Assembly (NCBI GenBank): GCA_021775095.1
Contig: JAJFII010000103.1
Coordinates: 1 to 64,000, forward strand
DNA length: 64,000 nucleotides
Direction: 5' to 3'
Source of the DNA: Rhodospirillales bacterium
GTDB lineage: Bacteria; Pseudomonadota; Alphaproteobacteria; Rhodospirillales; Casp-alpha2
Part shown: in pieces, positions 18,849 through 28,347 of the stretch
Layout: each line of letters begins with the position of its first letter
How positions within the stretch are numbered: position 1 is the first letter of the stretch
Made by a program: the position numbers and the translations under genes
The notes under the pieces: model-generated
Told to the model about the DNA's origin: nothing
The model's input: the letters and a program-made list of their open reading frames with translations, nothing else
The model's database searches: none

Positions 18849-21800
18849 GAGGGATCACCATATCGGGGTAACCCACCGCCATCGCTTAAGATGCTCATCG
18901 ACGTTGGTACCTGAATGACCCAGGGGTTTTGTGCCGGTGATGCGGGCGACGGCAAGCCATCTTGCTGTTTGATCTTATAATAGATTTCAATGTCTGTTTC
19001 CAGACAGGGGGTCAAGCAATCGCTGCCTGGCCAAATGAAACCGGAGTTCAAAAAATATAAAAAACTGCGGGTATAGGGTTTTTTTACCGGCAGCAAAATT
19101 CTGGCTTTATTGGCCCGCAGGAAATTCCTGAATTGCAAATCGGAGTTAAACATATTTAACAGGGCATTTTGCCCGTCTTCCATTGCCTCTTGTGGCGTTG
19201 ATCCGATGTAAATCTGACAGTTCAAATCGGACCAACTGAGACTGTTACGGCAATATTCTATACATCTGGGTTGGCCAATTTGCTGTTGTGTCGGGAGGGA
19301 AACCGGTGGGCTTGGCGGCGGTTCGGTCGGCGCCCCATTGGTCATTTGCAAATAATGCGTATAGATGAGGGCGATACAGCCCTGAATGATCTGGTTGTTA
19401 ATAATATCTTCCAAAAACGTTGGATTTGTTTCCTGTAAAACCTGTTTTTGCTGGGCCAATGCGGCATGGAAATCGGTCGTTTGTTTTTCGTAACCCTGGC
19501 AGATGCGTTGATAGGCCTGATATTGCCAATCGGCCAAATGTTCCGGGCTGCATTGGCATTCGATATCAATGTTTGCCACATAATAATCGGCGAATTCACC
19601 AGTGCCGGCCACTGGCGGTGCATTCGTGGGGACTGGCGTGGTTGTCGGCGGCGGAGTGGTTGCCGGTGGCGAAGTGGTCACAGGCGGCGAGGTGGTCACA
19701 GGCGGCGGAGAGGTCACCGGTGGCGATGAGACTGTCGGTGTTGCGCCCTTGTTTGCCGCAGCAGCCTGTTTGTCCGCTTCTGGCGGAACATCAGCAACAG
19801 CTGATGATGGGTTGGGTGTAGGTTTGGCGACGATTGAAATCGGTATGTTCTTATAGGCCTGGGTAAGTTTCGATGTTTGCGACCCCGGTGTTTTTAACGT
19901 CATCTGGCTCGACCCCACGTAGGCGGTGATCGAAGAACCATCGGCGAAACTGACCACCGAGATCGTCACCTGCGTTGGCAAATAACCAGCGGGGACATTG
20001 ACATGGGTTTCACTGATTGGGTTTCCGCTTTTCAGCGTTTGGCTGAGGACCATCTTCGCTGGCGGCGGCGGTAATTCGCCGGGAACTTCGAATTGTTGGA
20101 AAAGATCTAGATAATAGGTTCCATGCGCCGGCGGTGTCGCCGAACTGAGGTTCTCTTGCGGTGCCGACGATGGTGTGGGAGTTGGCGTCGGCGTGGGAGC
20201 AGGTGTGGGGGTAGGTGTGGGGGTAGGTGTGGGTGTCGGTGTGGGTGTCGGTGAGATATCTTTATATCCGCCTAATCCCATGTCTTCAGGCGACGGCGGT
20301 GGCGTTAATTCGATTTCAAAAAATTTTTTTATATTTTTAATTAAGTGGTCAGCGGGGTTTTCCAGCATCACTTCCAGAACCAAGCGGTTCTCCTGGTTCC
20401 GAGAAAAAACCCGATAGGATTTGTTCACCCATTGATAGACACCACATATATTTTCAACGCCCGTCACATTATCAAATTTCGAAATGTCCATAATCTCTGT
20501 TTCTTCAGATTCGAACAGACTGCGGGTATAACTGACCTGTCGCGATATGCGCTTTACGGTTTTATCTATGATATCCTTTTCGAACTTCGATATATCCTTG
20601 TCGAAACCGCCGGCCGGACTTTCCTCCACCCACCAATTTCCTGTCGTACTGGTTTTCTGGATGGTCGGCTGGCCGTAGTCCGTGTCGTAGGATGTTATAT
20701 TTGTCGTCGATTTCCGGTCGGACAGGGTTTTCTGGATTTGAGTTATCAGATCAGTTGATGTCACTTCCTGGCCATCTGTCTGTTGTTCCCTGTCGTCCAG
20801 AATTTCGGTCGATGCCTTGGCCCGTTTGTTTAATCGGCGGTTGGTATTTTCGCGAACTTCACCACGCAGTATGGTTTCTATTTTCTGGACTTCGCCCAGC
20901 TGGTATCCGATTAATTCGTACTGAACCGATCTCACGGCACCAACTGCATAGGGTTTGACCCAACCGGTCGGCACGGGTTTGCCCGGCTTTTTTCGATCTA
21001 CTGATGTTTGATCGGTCGACGGTTCCGGTTTGGCTTGAATTTCCGACGGTGGTTTGGTCATCGGTATCGGTTTGGCTTGGTTTTCCGAAGGTGGTTCGGT
21101 CGTCGGCACCGGGCTTTCGTGGTTTTCTAAAGGTGGTTCGGTTGTCGGTACCGGGCTTCCCTGGTTTTTCGACGGCGGTTCGGCAGTCACTCGAGGGGGC
21201 ATCTGAATTTTTGCCGGTTGTTCGACGGGCGACGTCGATTTTCCCTGAATTTGTGACGGAGGTTCGGTTGTCGGCACCGGGTTGTCCCGGGTTTCCGGCG
21301 GTGCTGTCGTCACCGGAACCGAGCGGGTTTGGTCTTTTGATGGTTGGCAACTGGCAGGCAACGGGAAAATATCAGAGGGTAATAAAAGTGTGCTGTTCAA
21401 CCATATATCCAGTTGTTTGGGCGATGGCGTAAATGCCATTTCGATGGTCGGGTCTTGCTTCGCAGGTGGCCCGGGTTCCGTGCTTTGCTGTTGTGCAGGA
21501 GGTTGATCGTCTGTTGCCGCCGGGATTTCCATTTGGCTGTCGGGTGCGACGTTTACTTTTCCCTTCGCCGTTCCTGTCTTGTCGCCTTCGGCTGTTGTGT
21601 TCGCCGCCAAGTTATCGGTTTCCGTCGGTTTTATTGCTGTTGGTTTTTGCCTTTTAAAGGTAATGCCGGCCGAAACCTGGATGAGCAGGTGATTGACCAT
21701 CAAAATATAATTCAATTTCTCCAGGAGTCTGTGCCGGTATCCAAGGCAAATATTCAAGGCGACTACGGAATTCCATATTCTTACCAGATCTTCCGTGTAA

Positions 21801-22675
21801 GCGGGGTTTTTTGTGGCGTCCAAATAGGCCTTCCAGCCTTTCAGTTGCCGTTCCACCACTTCGCTCAAAACGTCAAAAGTAACGATGGTTAACTCTTGGA
21901 GATCGCACCAAATTTTTAAAAAGGAACGGAAAATGTCCTGCAGTTCATCGACCGTATCAACGAACAGCTCGCTACCGGCCGCCGCAGATGTTGGATTGAG
22001 GGTTGCTTCGATATAAGCGACTGCCGCCTGCAGCATTCCGTTCCTGTCACCTTGTTGTTGCAGTTTGGTGAGAGAACTCCAGAATTCATTATGAGCTGTG
22101 ACCGACTTGGGTGCCGAATAAAAAAAGGCGTTTCTGTCTTTCTTGGAAATCGACGGCCAGGGTTGGATATAAATATATGGAAACAGCTCTTGCGCCGCCA
22201 AATGAGTTTGCCTAAGGCCAAAGTCCGCCACTTCGTCGGCAATGGGGCTTGGCGTCGGCGGCAGCAGCGGATCCGGCGGTGTCGGGTCGGGAGTGGCGGT
22301 ACCAAAGCCGATCATAAATCCTTCGTAATGCCAGGTTTGTTGGAGATAGGTTGACTCCAGCGAAATACGCGACGTCACTTGTTCCGTGAAACCGGTTAAA
22401 TGGGCTTCGCTCGACTGCCATTCAATCCAGCCAGATAAAGTGTCCCACCCAGACAAACTGTCGCCATTGCCAAAATGGTGACTCAGATAGGTTCTCTGGG
22501 CCTTTACCAAAGCGGGCGGGAGATAAATATCAGTGGGATGGTTTTGCCGGTAGACCTTCGATGTGACAGCATAGGTTGGTGGCATATCGACGATTGTGAA
22601 CTCGATAATAAGCGTGTTTTTATCGCCATAAAAGGCCTTGTCTTTCCATACCTTTTGTTTGATCTCCGTAACCAT
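18845..22675 (-). CDS. 1276-aa Pro/Thr-rich multidomain protein, unknown function
   Basis: The frame is open upstream to 22912, but that part overlaps the previous gene. The start at 22675 ([10 protein letters not shown]) lies 11 bp after that gene's stop. Seen: a beta-rich N-terminal domain (about 1-125), a short Pro linker, and a helical domain (about 150-340). A long low-complexity linker (about 345-580) holds degenerate units such as '[12 protein letters not shown]'. A domain with '[16 protein letters not shown]' and later '[16 protein letters not shown]' follows, then a (PT)n linker, a small beta domain, a second Pro/Thr linker, and a Cys-containing C-terminal domain with '[20 protein letters not shown]'. 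I do not recognise a named family, though several blocks look like conserved signatures of large uncharacterised proteins. No signal peptide or membrane helix. The architecture suggests a long extended structural or surface protein (inference). Confidence 0.85.
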   Translation of the reverse strand: MVTEIKQKVWKDKAFYGDKNTLIIEFTIVDMPPTYAVTSKVYRQNHPTDIYLPPALVKAQRTYLSHHFGNGDSLSGWDTLSGWIEWQSSEAHLTGFTEQVTSRISLESTYLQQTWHYEGFMIGFGTATPDPTPPDPLLPPTPSPIADEVADFGLRQTHLAAQELFPYIYIQPWPSISKKDRNAFFYSAPKSVTAHNEFWSSLTKLQQQGDRNGMLQAAVAYIEATLNPTSAAAGSELFVDTVDELQDIFRSFLKIWCDLQELTIVTFDVLSEVVERQLKGWKAYLDATKNPAYTEDLVRIWNSVVALNICLGYRHRLLEKLNYILMVNHLLIQVSAGITFKRQKPTAIKPTETDNLAANTTAEGDKTGTAKGKVNVAPDSQMEIPAATDDQPPAQQQSTEPGPPAKQDPTIEMAFTPSPKQLDIWLNSTLLLPSDIFPLPASCQPSKDQTRSVPVTTAPPETRDNPVPTTEPPSQIQGKSTSPVEQPAKIQMPPRVTAEPPSKNQGSPVPTTEPPLENHESPVPTTEPPSENQAKPIPMTKPPSEIQAKPEPSTDQTSVDRKKPGKPVPTGWVKPYAVGAVRSVQYELIGYQLGEVQKIETILRGEVRENTNRRLNKRAKASTEILDDREQQTDGQEVTSTDLITQIQKTLSDRKSTTNITSYDTDYGQPTIQKTSTTGNWWVEESPAGGFDKDISKFEKDIIDKTVKRISRQVSYTRSLFESEETEIMDISKFDNVTGVENICGVYQWVNKSYRVFSRNQENRLVLEVMLENPADHLIKNIKKFFEIELTPPPSPEDMGLGGYKDISPTPTPTPTPTPTPTPTPAPTPTPTPTPSSAPQENLSSATPPAHGTYYLDLFQQFEVPGELPPPPAKMVLSQTLKSGNPISETHVNVPAGYLPTQVTISVVSFADGSSITAYVGSSQMTLKTPGSQTSKLTQAYKNIPISIVAKPTPNPSSAVADVPPEADKQAAAANKGATPTVSSPPVTSPPPVTTSPPVTTSPPATTPPPTTTPVPTNAPPVAGTGEFADYYVANIDIECQCSPEHLADWQYQAYQRICQGYEKQTTDFHAALAQQKQVLQETNPTFLEDIINNQIIQGCIALIYTHYLQMTNGAPTEPPPSPPVSLPTQQQIGQPRCIEYCRNSLSWSDLNCQIYIGSTPQEAMEDGQNALLNMFNSDLQFRNFLRANKARILLPVKKPYTRSFLYFLNSGFIWPGSDCLTPCLETDIEIYYKIKQQDGLPSPASPAQNPWVIQVPTSMSILSDGGGLPRYGDPS
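20172..20253 (-). repeat. Hexanucleotide repeat coding for (Pro-Thr)n
   Basis: An imperfect GGTGTGGGTGTC-type tract encodes about 13 Pro-Thr pairs within the 1276-aa protein. The units are near-identical at DNA level, so copy number may vary by slippage. Confidence 0.8.
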
Positions 22676-22686
22676 TATTTTATCTT

Positions 22687-23301
22687 TTACCAATGTGTCA
22701 AATGTGTTGCGACGAAATAAATCGGTTCTGAATGGGGCCCCGGCTGGCCTCCTTTCATATGAATGGATAGGGAGCGAATGCCTTGAAGATTGAAGGAATG
22801 TTGACTTCTGTTGAGGTTTTTGTCGTTGATCACATCGCACTCTTTTAAATACATATCGGCGCATAAACTGATGCGACTTGTAACAGGCACGCTGAGCGCG
22901 TTCCCTGGCCAAGGAAAAGAAACGGCGGCCGCTGGAACGCCGTTTCTCAGAAGTGACATCCTTTCAACAATGCTTTTAGTGGTCTTGAATATTCGCAACG
23001 TTTCCTGACCCTGTGTGATCGTTGACTGGATATTTATACCGAAGTCATCCGCCAATTCTCGGCAGGCCAGGAGGTTTTGAAGAGACCCCCTGAACAGCGA
23101 TTTATCGTTTCTTCCGCGGAACTCACAAAGGTAATCCCAATGCACGCGAACGGGGTGGCACCAGAGAAAACCACACCGCGTAACCAGGTGCCAAAGCAGG
23201 ATTTGACTGCCGGTAGCAATATCTCCTTTGCCAAAATACATACCGACGCTGGGCAGATTTGGATTTAAGGACCGGTTGACGAACTGGATATCCGTGTACA
23301 T
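22687..23301 (-). CDS. 204-aa protein, diverged paralogue of the 208-aa cassette protein
   Basis: Starts at an ATG with AAGG six bases upstream and only 5 bp after the preceding gene's stop. No family is recognised. Compared by eye with the first cassette protein (24521-25147) it keeps the same plan: 'IQFVNRS' against 'LNFINKS', 'LLWHLVTRCG' against 'IAWRVIENCG', a following 'HP' and then a Cys, and later 'LLRNGVPAAAVSFPWPG' against 'IFKDGKLLAAKTNMAPG'. The paralogy is therefore seen in the sequence, though identity is low. It carries more Cys than its relative. No signal peptide. It lies between the Pro/Thr-linker protein and the 1276-aa giant, in one tight operon. Confidence 0.75.
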   Translation of the reverse strand: MYTDIQFVNRSLNPNLPSVGMYFGKGDIATGSQILLWHLVTRCGFLWCHPVRVHWDYLCEFRGRNDKSLFRGSLQNLLACRELADDFGINIQSTITQGQETLRIFKTTKSIVERMSLLRNGVPAAAVSFPWPGNALSVPVTSRISLCADMYLKECDVINDKNLNRSQHSFNLQGIRSLSIHMKGGQPGPHSEPIYFVATHLTHW

Positions 23302-23306
23302 CTACC

Positions 23307-24077
23307 TTAACCATTGATTGGCTTTGGTTTGGGTGGCGGGGCTTTCAGTTCAAAGATATTCCCCAGTTCCCGATGTTGCGGGTCCAGACCAAATCCCAGG
23401 CGAACGCGCAGATACAAACCCGACGTGTAGGATTGTAACGAAATGTCGCCGTCGACCGTAAAGGTTTTCGGTTCCGGGGCAGGTGGGTCCGTAACCGGTG
23501 GATCACTGACGGGTGGGTCGGTAACCGGCGGCGTGGTTGTCGCCGGATCGGCAGCAGGCGGATGTGTCGATGGCGGATCAGTAGCCGGTGGGTCTGTGGC
23601 CGGCGGGGCCGTGACCGGTGGTGTCGGTTTCGGGATTTTTACGAAACCCTGTTCAATGGTTAACGCCGGAATTGTCGAGCTCTCACCTTTGGCAACATTA
23701 GTGAAATCGGTAACCGTCACTTTTACGGAAACAAATTTCCCGGAGGTGTCAAAGGTTGGGTCGCCGGTGATTTTCAGCCCATTGTAAGGGGGAGACTTCG
23801 CTGCGGTTGATTTCCAATCGCCCGAGTACCAAGTGGCGATGTTGCTGACGACTGGTTCTGGCGTTGGCGCTGGCGTTGGCGTTGGTGCAGGAGTTGGCGC
23901 AGGAGTTGGGTCCGGTTTCGGAGTTGTATTTGCTCCAGGGGCTGGCTTTTGGCCAGCTTTCTTTTTCTGCGCAGTGGATTGGCCACCGGATGGTTGATCG
24001 GATTTGGATTTTGTTGCGGCGCCTGCGGGTTTCCCTTCATCGGTATTTGGGGTGTCGTCTTCAGGTTTGTCTATCAT
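23307..24077 (-). CDS. 256-aa protein with Pro/Thr linkers between two small domains
   Basis: Two ATGs are close together (24083 and 24077). The second has AGGAG at a better distance, so it is preferred. Seen: a charged Lys/Gln-rich N-terminus (about 1-50), a (Pro-Thr/Ala)n linker, a beta-rich domain with 'NIATWYSGDWKSTAAKSPPY' (about 75-145), a second linker of 'TDPPVTDPPA' units, and a short C-terminal beta domain ('FTVDGDISLQSYTSGLYLRV'). No family is recognised. The bead-and-string plan matches that of the 1276-aa neighbour and suggests co-function in an extended extracellular or particle-like structure (inference). No signal peptide. Confidence 0.75.
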   Translation of the reverse strand: MIDKPEDDTPNTDEGKPAGAATKSKSDQPSGGQSTAQKKKAGQKPAPGANTTPKPDPTPAPTPAPTPTPAPTPEPVVSNIATWYSGDWKSTAAKSPPYNGLKITGDPTFDTSGKFVSVKVTVTDFTNVAKGESSTIPALTIEQGFVKIPKPTPPVTAPPATDPPATDPPSTHPPAADPATTTPPVTDPPVSDPPVTDPPAPEPKTFTVDGDISLQSYTSGLYLRVRLGFGLDPQHRELGNIFELKAPPPKPKPING

Positions 24078-24162
24078 TCTCATCGCTCCTGTTTACTGGT
24101 TGGCGAGCCGACTTTAATTGGGGCGAGGCGGTCGGAAGGTTTGGGGTGACAGGGGGTTAGGT

Positions 24163-24441
24163 CTAAGCGCTCCTCCGCACGGTATATTTGGACGGCCCAA
24201 TCGTTGCCGTAACGTCCAACGTGGCATTGTTATTGTTATTGCCGTCGCTGTAATTTAACTGATCCCCCACCTGATATCGATTGGGGCTGGGTACGGAAGT
24301 TAAGGTCATTGGCCCGGTGGCACCGACCGGAACCTGTCCGTGTACACGATTGAGATCAAAAACTATTTTTTCAACGGCAACCGCATATTTTTGCGCCTGG
24401 CCGTTTAATAAGACCTGCCCGCCTGTAACTGTCGTCGTCAT
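24163..24441 (-). CDS. Small 92-aa cassette protein, unknown function
   Basis: Start at the ATG at 24441, which has GGAGG eight bases upstream. The frame extends to 24582 but without a good ribosome site. Composition is beta-rich and polar, with 'VTGGQVLLNGQAQKYAVAVE' at the N-terminus and a run of five Asn (NNNNN) near residue 75. No signal peptide, membrane segment or known domain. It lies between the first cassette gene (79 bp away) and the linker protein, all on the minus strand. It could be a small structural subunit. Confidence 0.7.
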   Translation of the reverse strand: MTTTVTGGQVLLNGQAQKYAVAVEKIVFDLNRVHGQVPVGATGPMTLTSVPSPNRYQVGDQLNYSDGNNNNNATLDVTATIGPSKYTVRRSA

Positions 24442-24520
24442 GTTAAGTCCTCCAAATTCTATGTAAATATGAATACATCTCAGGTGACAGGGGGGCTTTA
24501 TTCTGCCCCCCAATGCCCGA

Positions 24521-25147
24521 TTATTGATTGATCTTTTCGAGGTGGAAATCAAACGGCGAAGAACTCCGACCTGGTCCGCCACCGGTCATGACAATATTGG
24601 CGCTGGTGATTCCAAACAGATTAATTTCCGTATTGACCTGTTGAATGATTGCCGAATTCATCACCTGGCCCTCTTCAATTTGAGACACCACGCCAATATA
24701 AATTCTGGGATGAAACTCAAAGACAGCTTTTTGACCGGGTGCCATATTTGTTTTGGCAGCCAGGAGTTTCCCGTCTTTGAAAATATTGGCGTTGATCGCG
24801 CCGGCTTGCAGATTGTTCCGGACTTCAACTTCGTTGGGTGATACGGCGGGTGTGTTAGCGAGGTTCAATACATCGCCAGACGTATCTTTAACCATTTGGT
24901 AGGCCTGTCCGTCATAGGCGGTCATCTGCGGTGTATAGTTGCCATAGGAGTCGCTGGCGCAGACTTCGAATTTCAAGGGATAGACAAACGGATGGTTATC
25001 AAGGCGTCCGCAGTTTTCAATGACGCGCCAGGCAATTGCCAGTTCACCAAAGTCTTCGGCGACATTCTGTTGAAAAATCACGACATTGCTGTTGTTGGTG
25101 TCCGCTGATTTATTGATGAAGTTTAATTTGATGCTTTCTGTAGACAT
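24521..25147 (-). CDS. 208-aa cassette protein, first gene of the operon
   Basis: ATG at 25147 preceded by GAGGAGA about nine bases upstream, a strong ribosome site. Beta-rich, with 'KLNFINKSADTNNSNVVIF', 'ELAIAWRVIENCG', 'VRNNLQAGAINANIFKDG' and 'APGQKAVFEFHPRIYIGVV'. I have an impression of similar uncharacterised bacterial proteins but cannot name a family. It appears paralogous to the 204-aa protein three genes downstream. No signal peptide. As leader gene of the cassette with the best ribosome site it may be the most abundant product, which would fit a repeating structural subunit (inference). Confidence 0.82.
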   Translation of the reverse strand: MSTESIKLNFINKSADTNNSNVVIFQQNVAEDFGELAIAWRVIENCGRLDNHPFVYPLKFEVCASDSYGNYTPQMTAYDGQAYQMVKDTSGDVLNLANTPAVSPNEVEVRNNLQAGAINANIFKDGKLLAAKTNMAPGQKAVFEFHPRIYIGVVSQIEEGQVMNSAIIQQVNTEINLFGITSANIVMTGGGPGRSSSPFDFHLEKINQ

Positions 25148-25482
25148 ACCATGGTCTCCTCTGTCGGGTTCCTGTTAGGGTTCGTAGAGTTGGTAGAAAC
25201 ATGTTTTCTAAAACACGTTATGATTTTACTGGGTATTTTATTTTGCACCTTTGAATCCATCAGCCGTTTCTTTGAATTCATCACTTTGTGCGGATCAGCG
25301 CAAAGTGTGGTGCTGCGGACAATTTTTGGTGCGGACCTGCAGGCGCCATCTACCAGCAGCAGGCGAACTCAGAAAACCTAAATTAAGAATAACCGTGACG
25401 CGTCCATTTCCGCCGCTGTCCAACGCGACCCTTGGGCCAAGTTATTCACCGTCGGAATCAAAAAACCAGACATGTGGTTTCC
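25148..25482. other. Intergenic region upstream of the cassette
   Basis: 335 bp without a convincing gene, between the regulator remnant and the cassette's first gene. It contains a perfect palindrome AAACATGTTT (25197-25206) inside a longer imperfect AGAAACATGTTTTCT, about 50 bp upstream of the cassette start. This is a candidate binding site for the AraC-type regulator or another factor. The cassette promoter must be here, but no clear -35/-10 pair stands out. Confidence 0.35.
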
Positions 25483-26305
25483 TTATGAGGACTCCTTAAG
25501 TTTGATACAGGGGTGACTTAATTCATCTATGACACCCGTATTTCGCGACATGGCTAAAGGGCTTTTAAGTGCCCTCATCTTGTGTCGATATTGCATGGGG
25601 GCAAGGGTGTATTTTTTTTTAAAGGATGTTGAGAAATTGTTGGAGTCGTTATATCCGACCTCAAAGGTGATTCTTTGAACAGACATATCGGTAATTGACA
25701 GCAAATCAGCCGCCTTGATAAGGCGCTGTTCTCTGAACCAGCTTAAGGCACCACTTTTAAATTCGTCGCGAAATGCCTGGGACAGCGTGTTCCTATTGGT
25801 CCCCATTTTTACGGCAAGTTGTTCCAGTCCCTGATCATAGCTCAGATCTGACAATAAAAATTGGCAGGTTCGTGTAACAAGGTCGTTGGTAACCCCGGGA
25901 TTACCCGCTATCGCGTTTGCAGACGACTGCAGACAACCATCGATACGGGTTAGGATCTCGTCTGCGATAAGGGGGTAGGTCAGGTAATCCGTTATGCCCT
26001 GAGCGAAGATCCCGGCTTTGTCGGCACACTGGCTGCTGATCAATGCCAGAATGGGTACCTTTATCCGTTTGAGAAATTCAATGCCAGGTCGAATAAATAT
26101 GTCATGCCGTACGTAACAGGTTGGGCATTCGACAATCGCTATCTTTATTTTTTTTATGTTGCCCGCTGTTCAGTTCGTTCCAACCTGTCAAATGGCAGGC
26201 AATCGATCGCCTGTCTGTTAACAGAGATTTTAAGGCGTCATGGGTTTTGTAGGGAAGTCCTACGCACAGGATATCTAGTGGATTGTCGTCCGGGTTCGTG
26301 GCCAT
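25483..26305 (-). pseudogene. AraC-family regulator with N-terminal receiver-like domain, frameshifted
   Basis: The start at 26305 (MATNPDDNPLDILCVG) opens a frame that ends early at 26102. The continuation lies in another frame, where 'KIAIVECPTCYVRHDIF' leads without a break into 'PILALISSQCADKAGIFAQG' and an AraC-type double helix-turn-helix (GTNRNTLSQAFRDEF; DMSVQRITFEVGYNDSNNFSTSFKKK). The switch falls on a run of eight A (26148-26155, minus strand); seven A would restore one continuous frame of about 273 codons. The first half resembles a response-regulator receiver in layout but lacks a clear phosphorylatable Asp. It could be a true mutation, a phase-variable tract, programmed slippage or a sequencing error. 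It sits just upstream of the cassette on the same strand and is its likely regulator. Confidence 0.75.
26148..26155 (-). repeat. A8 homopolymer at the frameshift in the AraC-type gene
   Basis: Eight consecutive A on the minus strand (T on plus), exactly where the two regulator frames would join. Loss of one A gives an uninterrupted reading frame. Confidence 0.8.
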
Positions 26306-26706
26306 ATCGAATTTACTCCTATAATTAGAAAATAAATTTATCTTGCAATCTTAATATAAAAATAAAGCAATATGCAACCTAAGATTGGAGATTCTTTAAC
26401 TATTCATTCTTAAATATATATTTGATTTACCAATTCCTGCGTGGAAAACCAAAACCAGCGGTTTGCCGAAGCAAGAATTGGTGGTTTGCCAAACGATTGA
26501 ATGTGGAAAAAAGGAATTGCGAAAAAGCAGGAAGTGGATACGACAGTCTTATATGAAATTCGCATATAATTTTTTTGTCTTAGGCGCGCATCTGGTAGAC
26601 GGAAGTCGTTTGCCGCGCCCGGTCCGTGAAAATGAAACACCACAAATTATTGCAAAACCCAGGGGATTGCCGGGTTTGCGCGCGCCGTAATCCTATCTAC
26701 CCGCCG
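26306..26706. other. AT-rich intergenic region
   Basis: About 400 bp without a supported gene. The part next to the regulator start (26310-26430) is markedly AT-rich for this window and is a likely promoter region for the regulator. The rest lies downstream of hyuB. Short open frames here show no recognisable protein. Confidence 0.4.
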
Positions 26707-28347
26707 TCAATCCGTATATCCTTCCGTTTGGTCGCGGAGGATTGCTGCCGGATTCCGCTCCCGCGCTGGGCCATGGCCGCCGCCGCCCGCCGTCTCAACG
26801 CGGATAATATCGCCCCGTGTCAGGGCCATTGCAGCGACCTTCGAGGCAAGGGGTTGCGCATCATCCGCCCCGGCCCGGCGCAGGGTCAGGTGACCGGGCC
26901 GTCCCGGCTCGCCGCCAAACAGACCATAGGGAGCCACCTTAAAACGGTCAAAATTAGCGGCGAACAGGCCTTCGGTGGCATCCAGTCGAAATTCCCGAAC
27001 CAACCCCAGGCCGCCTCTGAATTTGCCGGCACCGCCCGAATTGCTGATCAGGCCGTATTGCAAAAAGGTGACCGGGTAGTCGTTCTCGATCATCTCAACC
27101 GGGGTGTTTGAAATGTTGTGAAAACCGCAGGAAAACCCGTTTGCCCCGTCGCCGTGCGGATGGCCACCCCAGCCACCGCATTCCAGATCGAAATAAACCT
27201 GGTGGCCCCCGTCGTCCGTGCTGGCGCTGAGCGCATAGGCGTAGCTGACCCCGTAATAACTTGCCGGAACACGATCGGGAAGCGCCTGGGCGAAGGCCCC
27301 CATAACCGCATTAACAACACGGTGGCCGACGGCCATCCGGTTGGCCACGGGTGCCGGGTGGCGGGCATTGACCACGGACCCAAGGGGCGCTTTGACGGAA
27401 ATCGGCCGATAACACCCGGCGTTGGCCGGCACTTCGCGGCCAAGGGCCATTAAGGCGCCGCAGATAACCGCCGAGCGGGTCATATTAAAGGTACAGTTAA
27501 CCGGCCCTTTGGCCTGGGCACTCGATTGCGACAGGTCAACCTCTATGGCCCTATTGTCAACGGTCAGACGGGCGTGAATCCGCAGCTGTCGGTCCGTCTC
27601 AATGCCGTCGTCGTCGACAAAATCTTCAAAGGTGTAAACCCCGTTGGGAATTTCAGCGAACATAGCGCGGATTTGGCTCTCCGATGCCGACTGGATGTGT
27701 TGGCATGCCTGCGATAATCGATCCGGCCCATACTTGCGGCCGATCCGTTCAATGGTTTTGGTGCCGGTTTCCAGAGCCGCCAGTTGCGATGAAAAATCGC
27801 CCCCCACATTGGCCGGTTCACGGCTGTTGGCGAGAAGTATTTTAACGATGGCCTCATTGCGTTTTCCGGCCTCAACGATTTTCACGGGTGGAATGCATAA
27901 ACCTTCCTGGAAAACCTCCGTGGCATCGGCATAATAGCTGCCCGGAGCGCCACCGCCCACATCGAGATGATGCACCAGTATGCCGGCAATGGCGATCCGG
28001 CGGCCATCGACAAAAACCGGCCGGAAGGTTTGGATGTCGGGCAGGTGTTGACCGCCACTATAGGGGTCGTTGGTGATGACCACGTCGCCGTCGTGCCAGT
28101 CTTCGATGGCAATGTGATGGGCGATCAGGTCTTCAAGGCAGGCTGCCATGGAATTGAGGTGCACGGGCATTCGTGCCGCCTGGGCGACACTTTGGCCGTT
28201 GGCATCAAACAGACAGGTGGAATAGTCCAATATTTCACGGACCACGGAAGATCTGCTGGTGCGCCAGATCGTCACACTCATCTCTTCCGCTGCCGAAACC
28301 AGGGCATTGCGGATGATTTCAATTTGTACCGGGTTCAGGCCTTTCAT
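26707..28347 (-). CDS. hyuB: Hydantoinase B/oxoprolinase-type subunit
   Basis: 546 aa. Seen: the family N-terminus 'LNPVQIEIIRNALVSAAEEM', 'DYSTCLFDANGQSVAQAARM', 'DVVITNDPYSGGQHLPD', and the C-terminal 'GGAGKFRGGLGLVREF' and 'TAGGGGHG'. Length is normal for HyuB. Known: HyuA and HyuB form an ATP-dependent complex that opens hydantoins, 5-oxoproline, N-methylhydantoin or, in the related acetone and acetophenone carboxylases, carboxylates ketones. The substrate cannot be fixed from sequence. Its ATG overlaps the stop of hyuA by 4 bp. Neighbouring amidohydrolase and tct genes suggest uptake and hydrolysis of a carboxylic or cyclic amide compound (inference). Confidence 0.92.
   Translation of the reverse strand: MKGLNPVQIEIIRNALVSAAEEMSVTIWRTSRSSVVREILDYSTCLFDANGQSVAQAARMPVHLNSMAACLEDLIAHHIAIEDWHDGDVVITNDPYSGGQHLPDIQTFRPVFVDGRRIAIAGILVHHLDVGGGAPGSYYADATEVFQEGLCIPPVKIVEAGKRNEAIVKILLANSREPANVGGDFSSQLAALETGTKTIERIGRKYGPDRLSQACQHIQSASESQIRAMFAEIPNGVYTFEDFVDDDGIETDRQLRIHARLTVDNRAIEVDLSQSSAQAKGPVNCTFNMTRSAVICGALMALGREVPANAGCYRPISVKAPLGSVVNARHPAPVANRMAVGHRVVNAVMGAFAQALPDRVPASYYGVSYAYALSASTDDGGHQVYFDLECGGWGGHPHGDGANGFSCGFHNISNTPVEMIENDYPVTFLQYGLISNSGGAGKFRGGLGLVREFRLDATEGLFAANFDRFKVAPYGLFGGEPGRPGHLTLRRAGADDAQPLASKVAAMALTRGDIIRVETAGGGGHGPARERNPAAILRDQTEGYTD

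Noticed and set aside
22676-22912. N-terminal extension of the 1276-aa frame
   Set aside because: It overlaps the 204-aa gene, is Arg-rich and unlike the rest; the ATG at 22675 fits operon spacing.
17294-25147. Prophage or contractile injection system
   Set aside because: No sheath, tube, baseplate, portal, capsid, terminase or integrase gene; only a collar and a lysozyme resemble phage parts.
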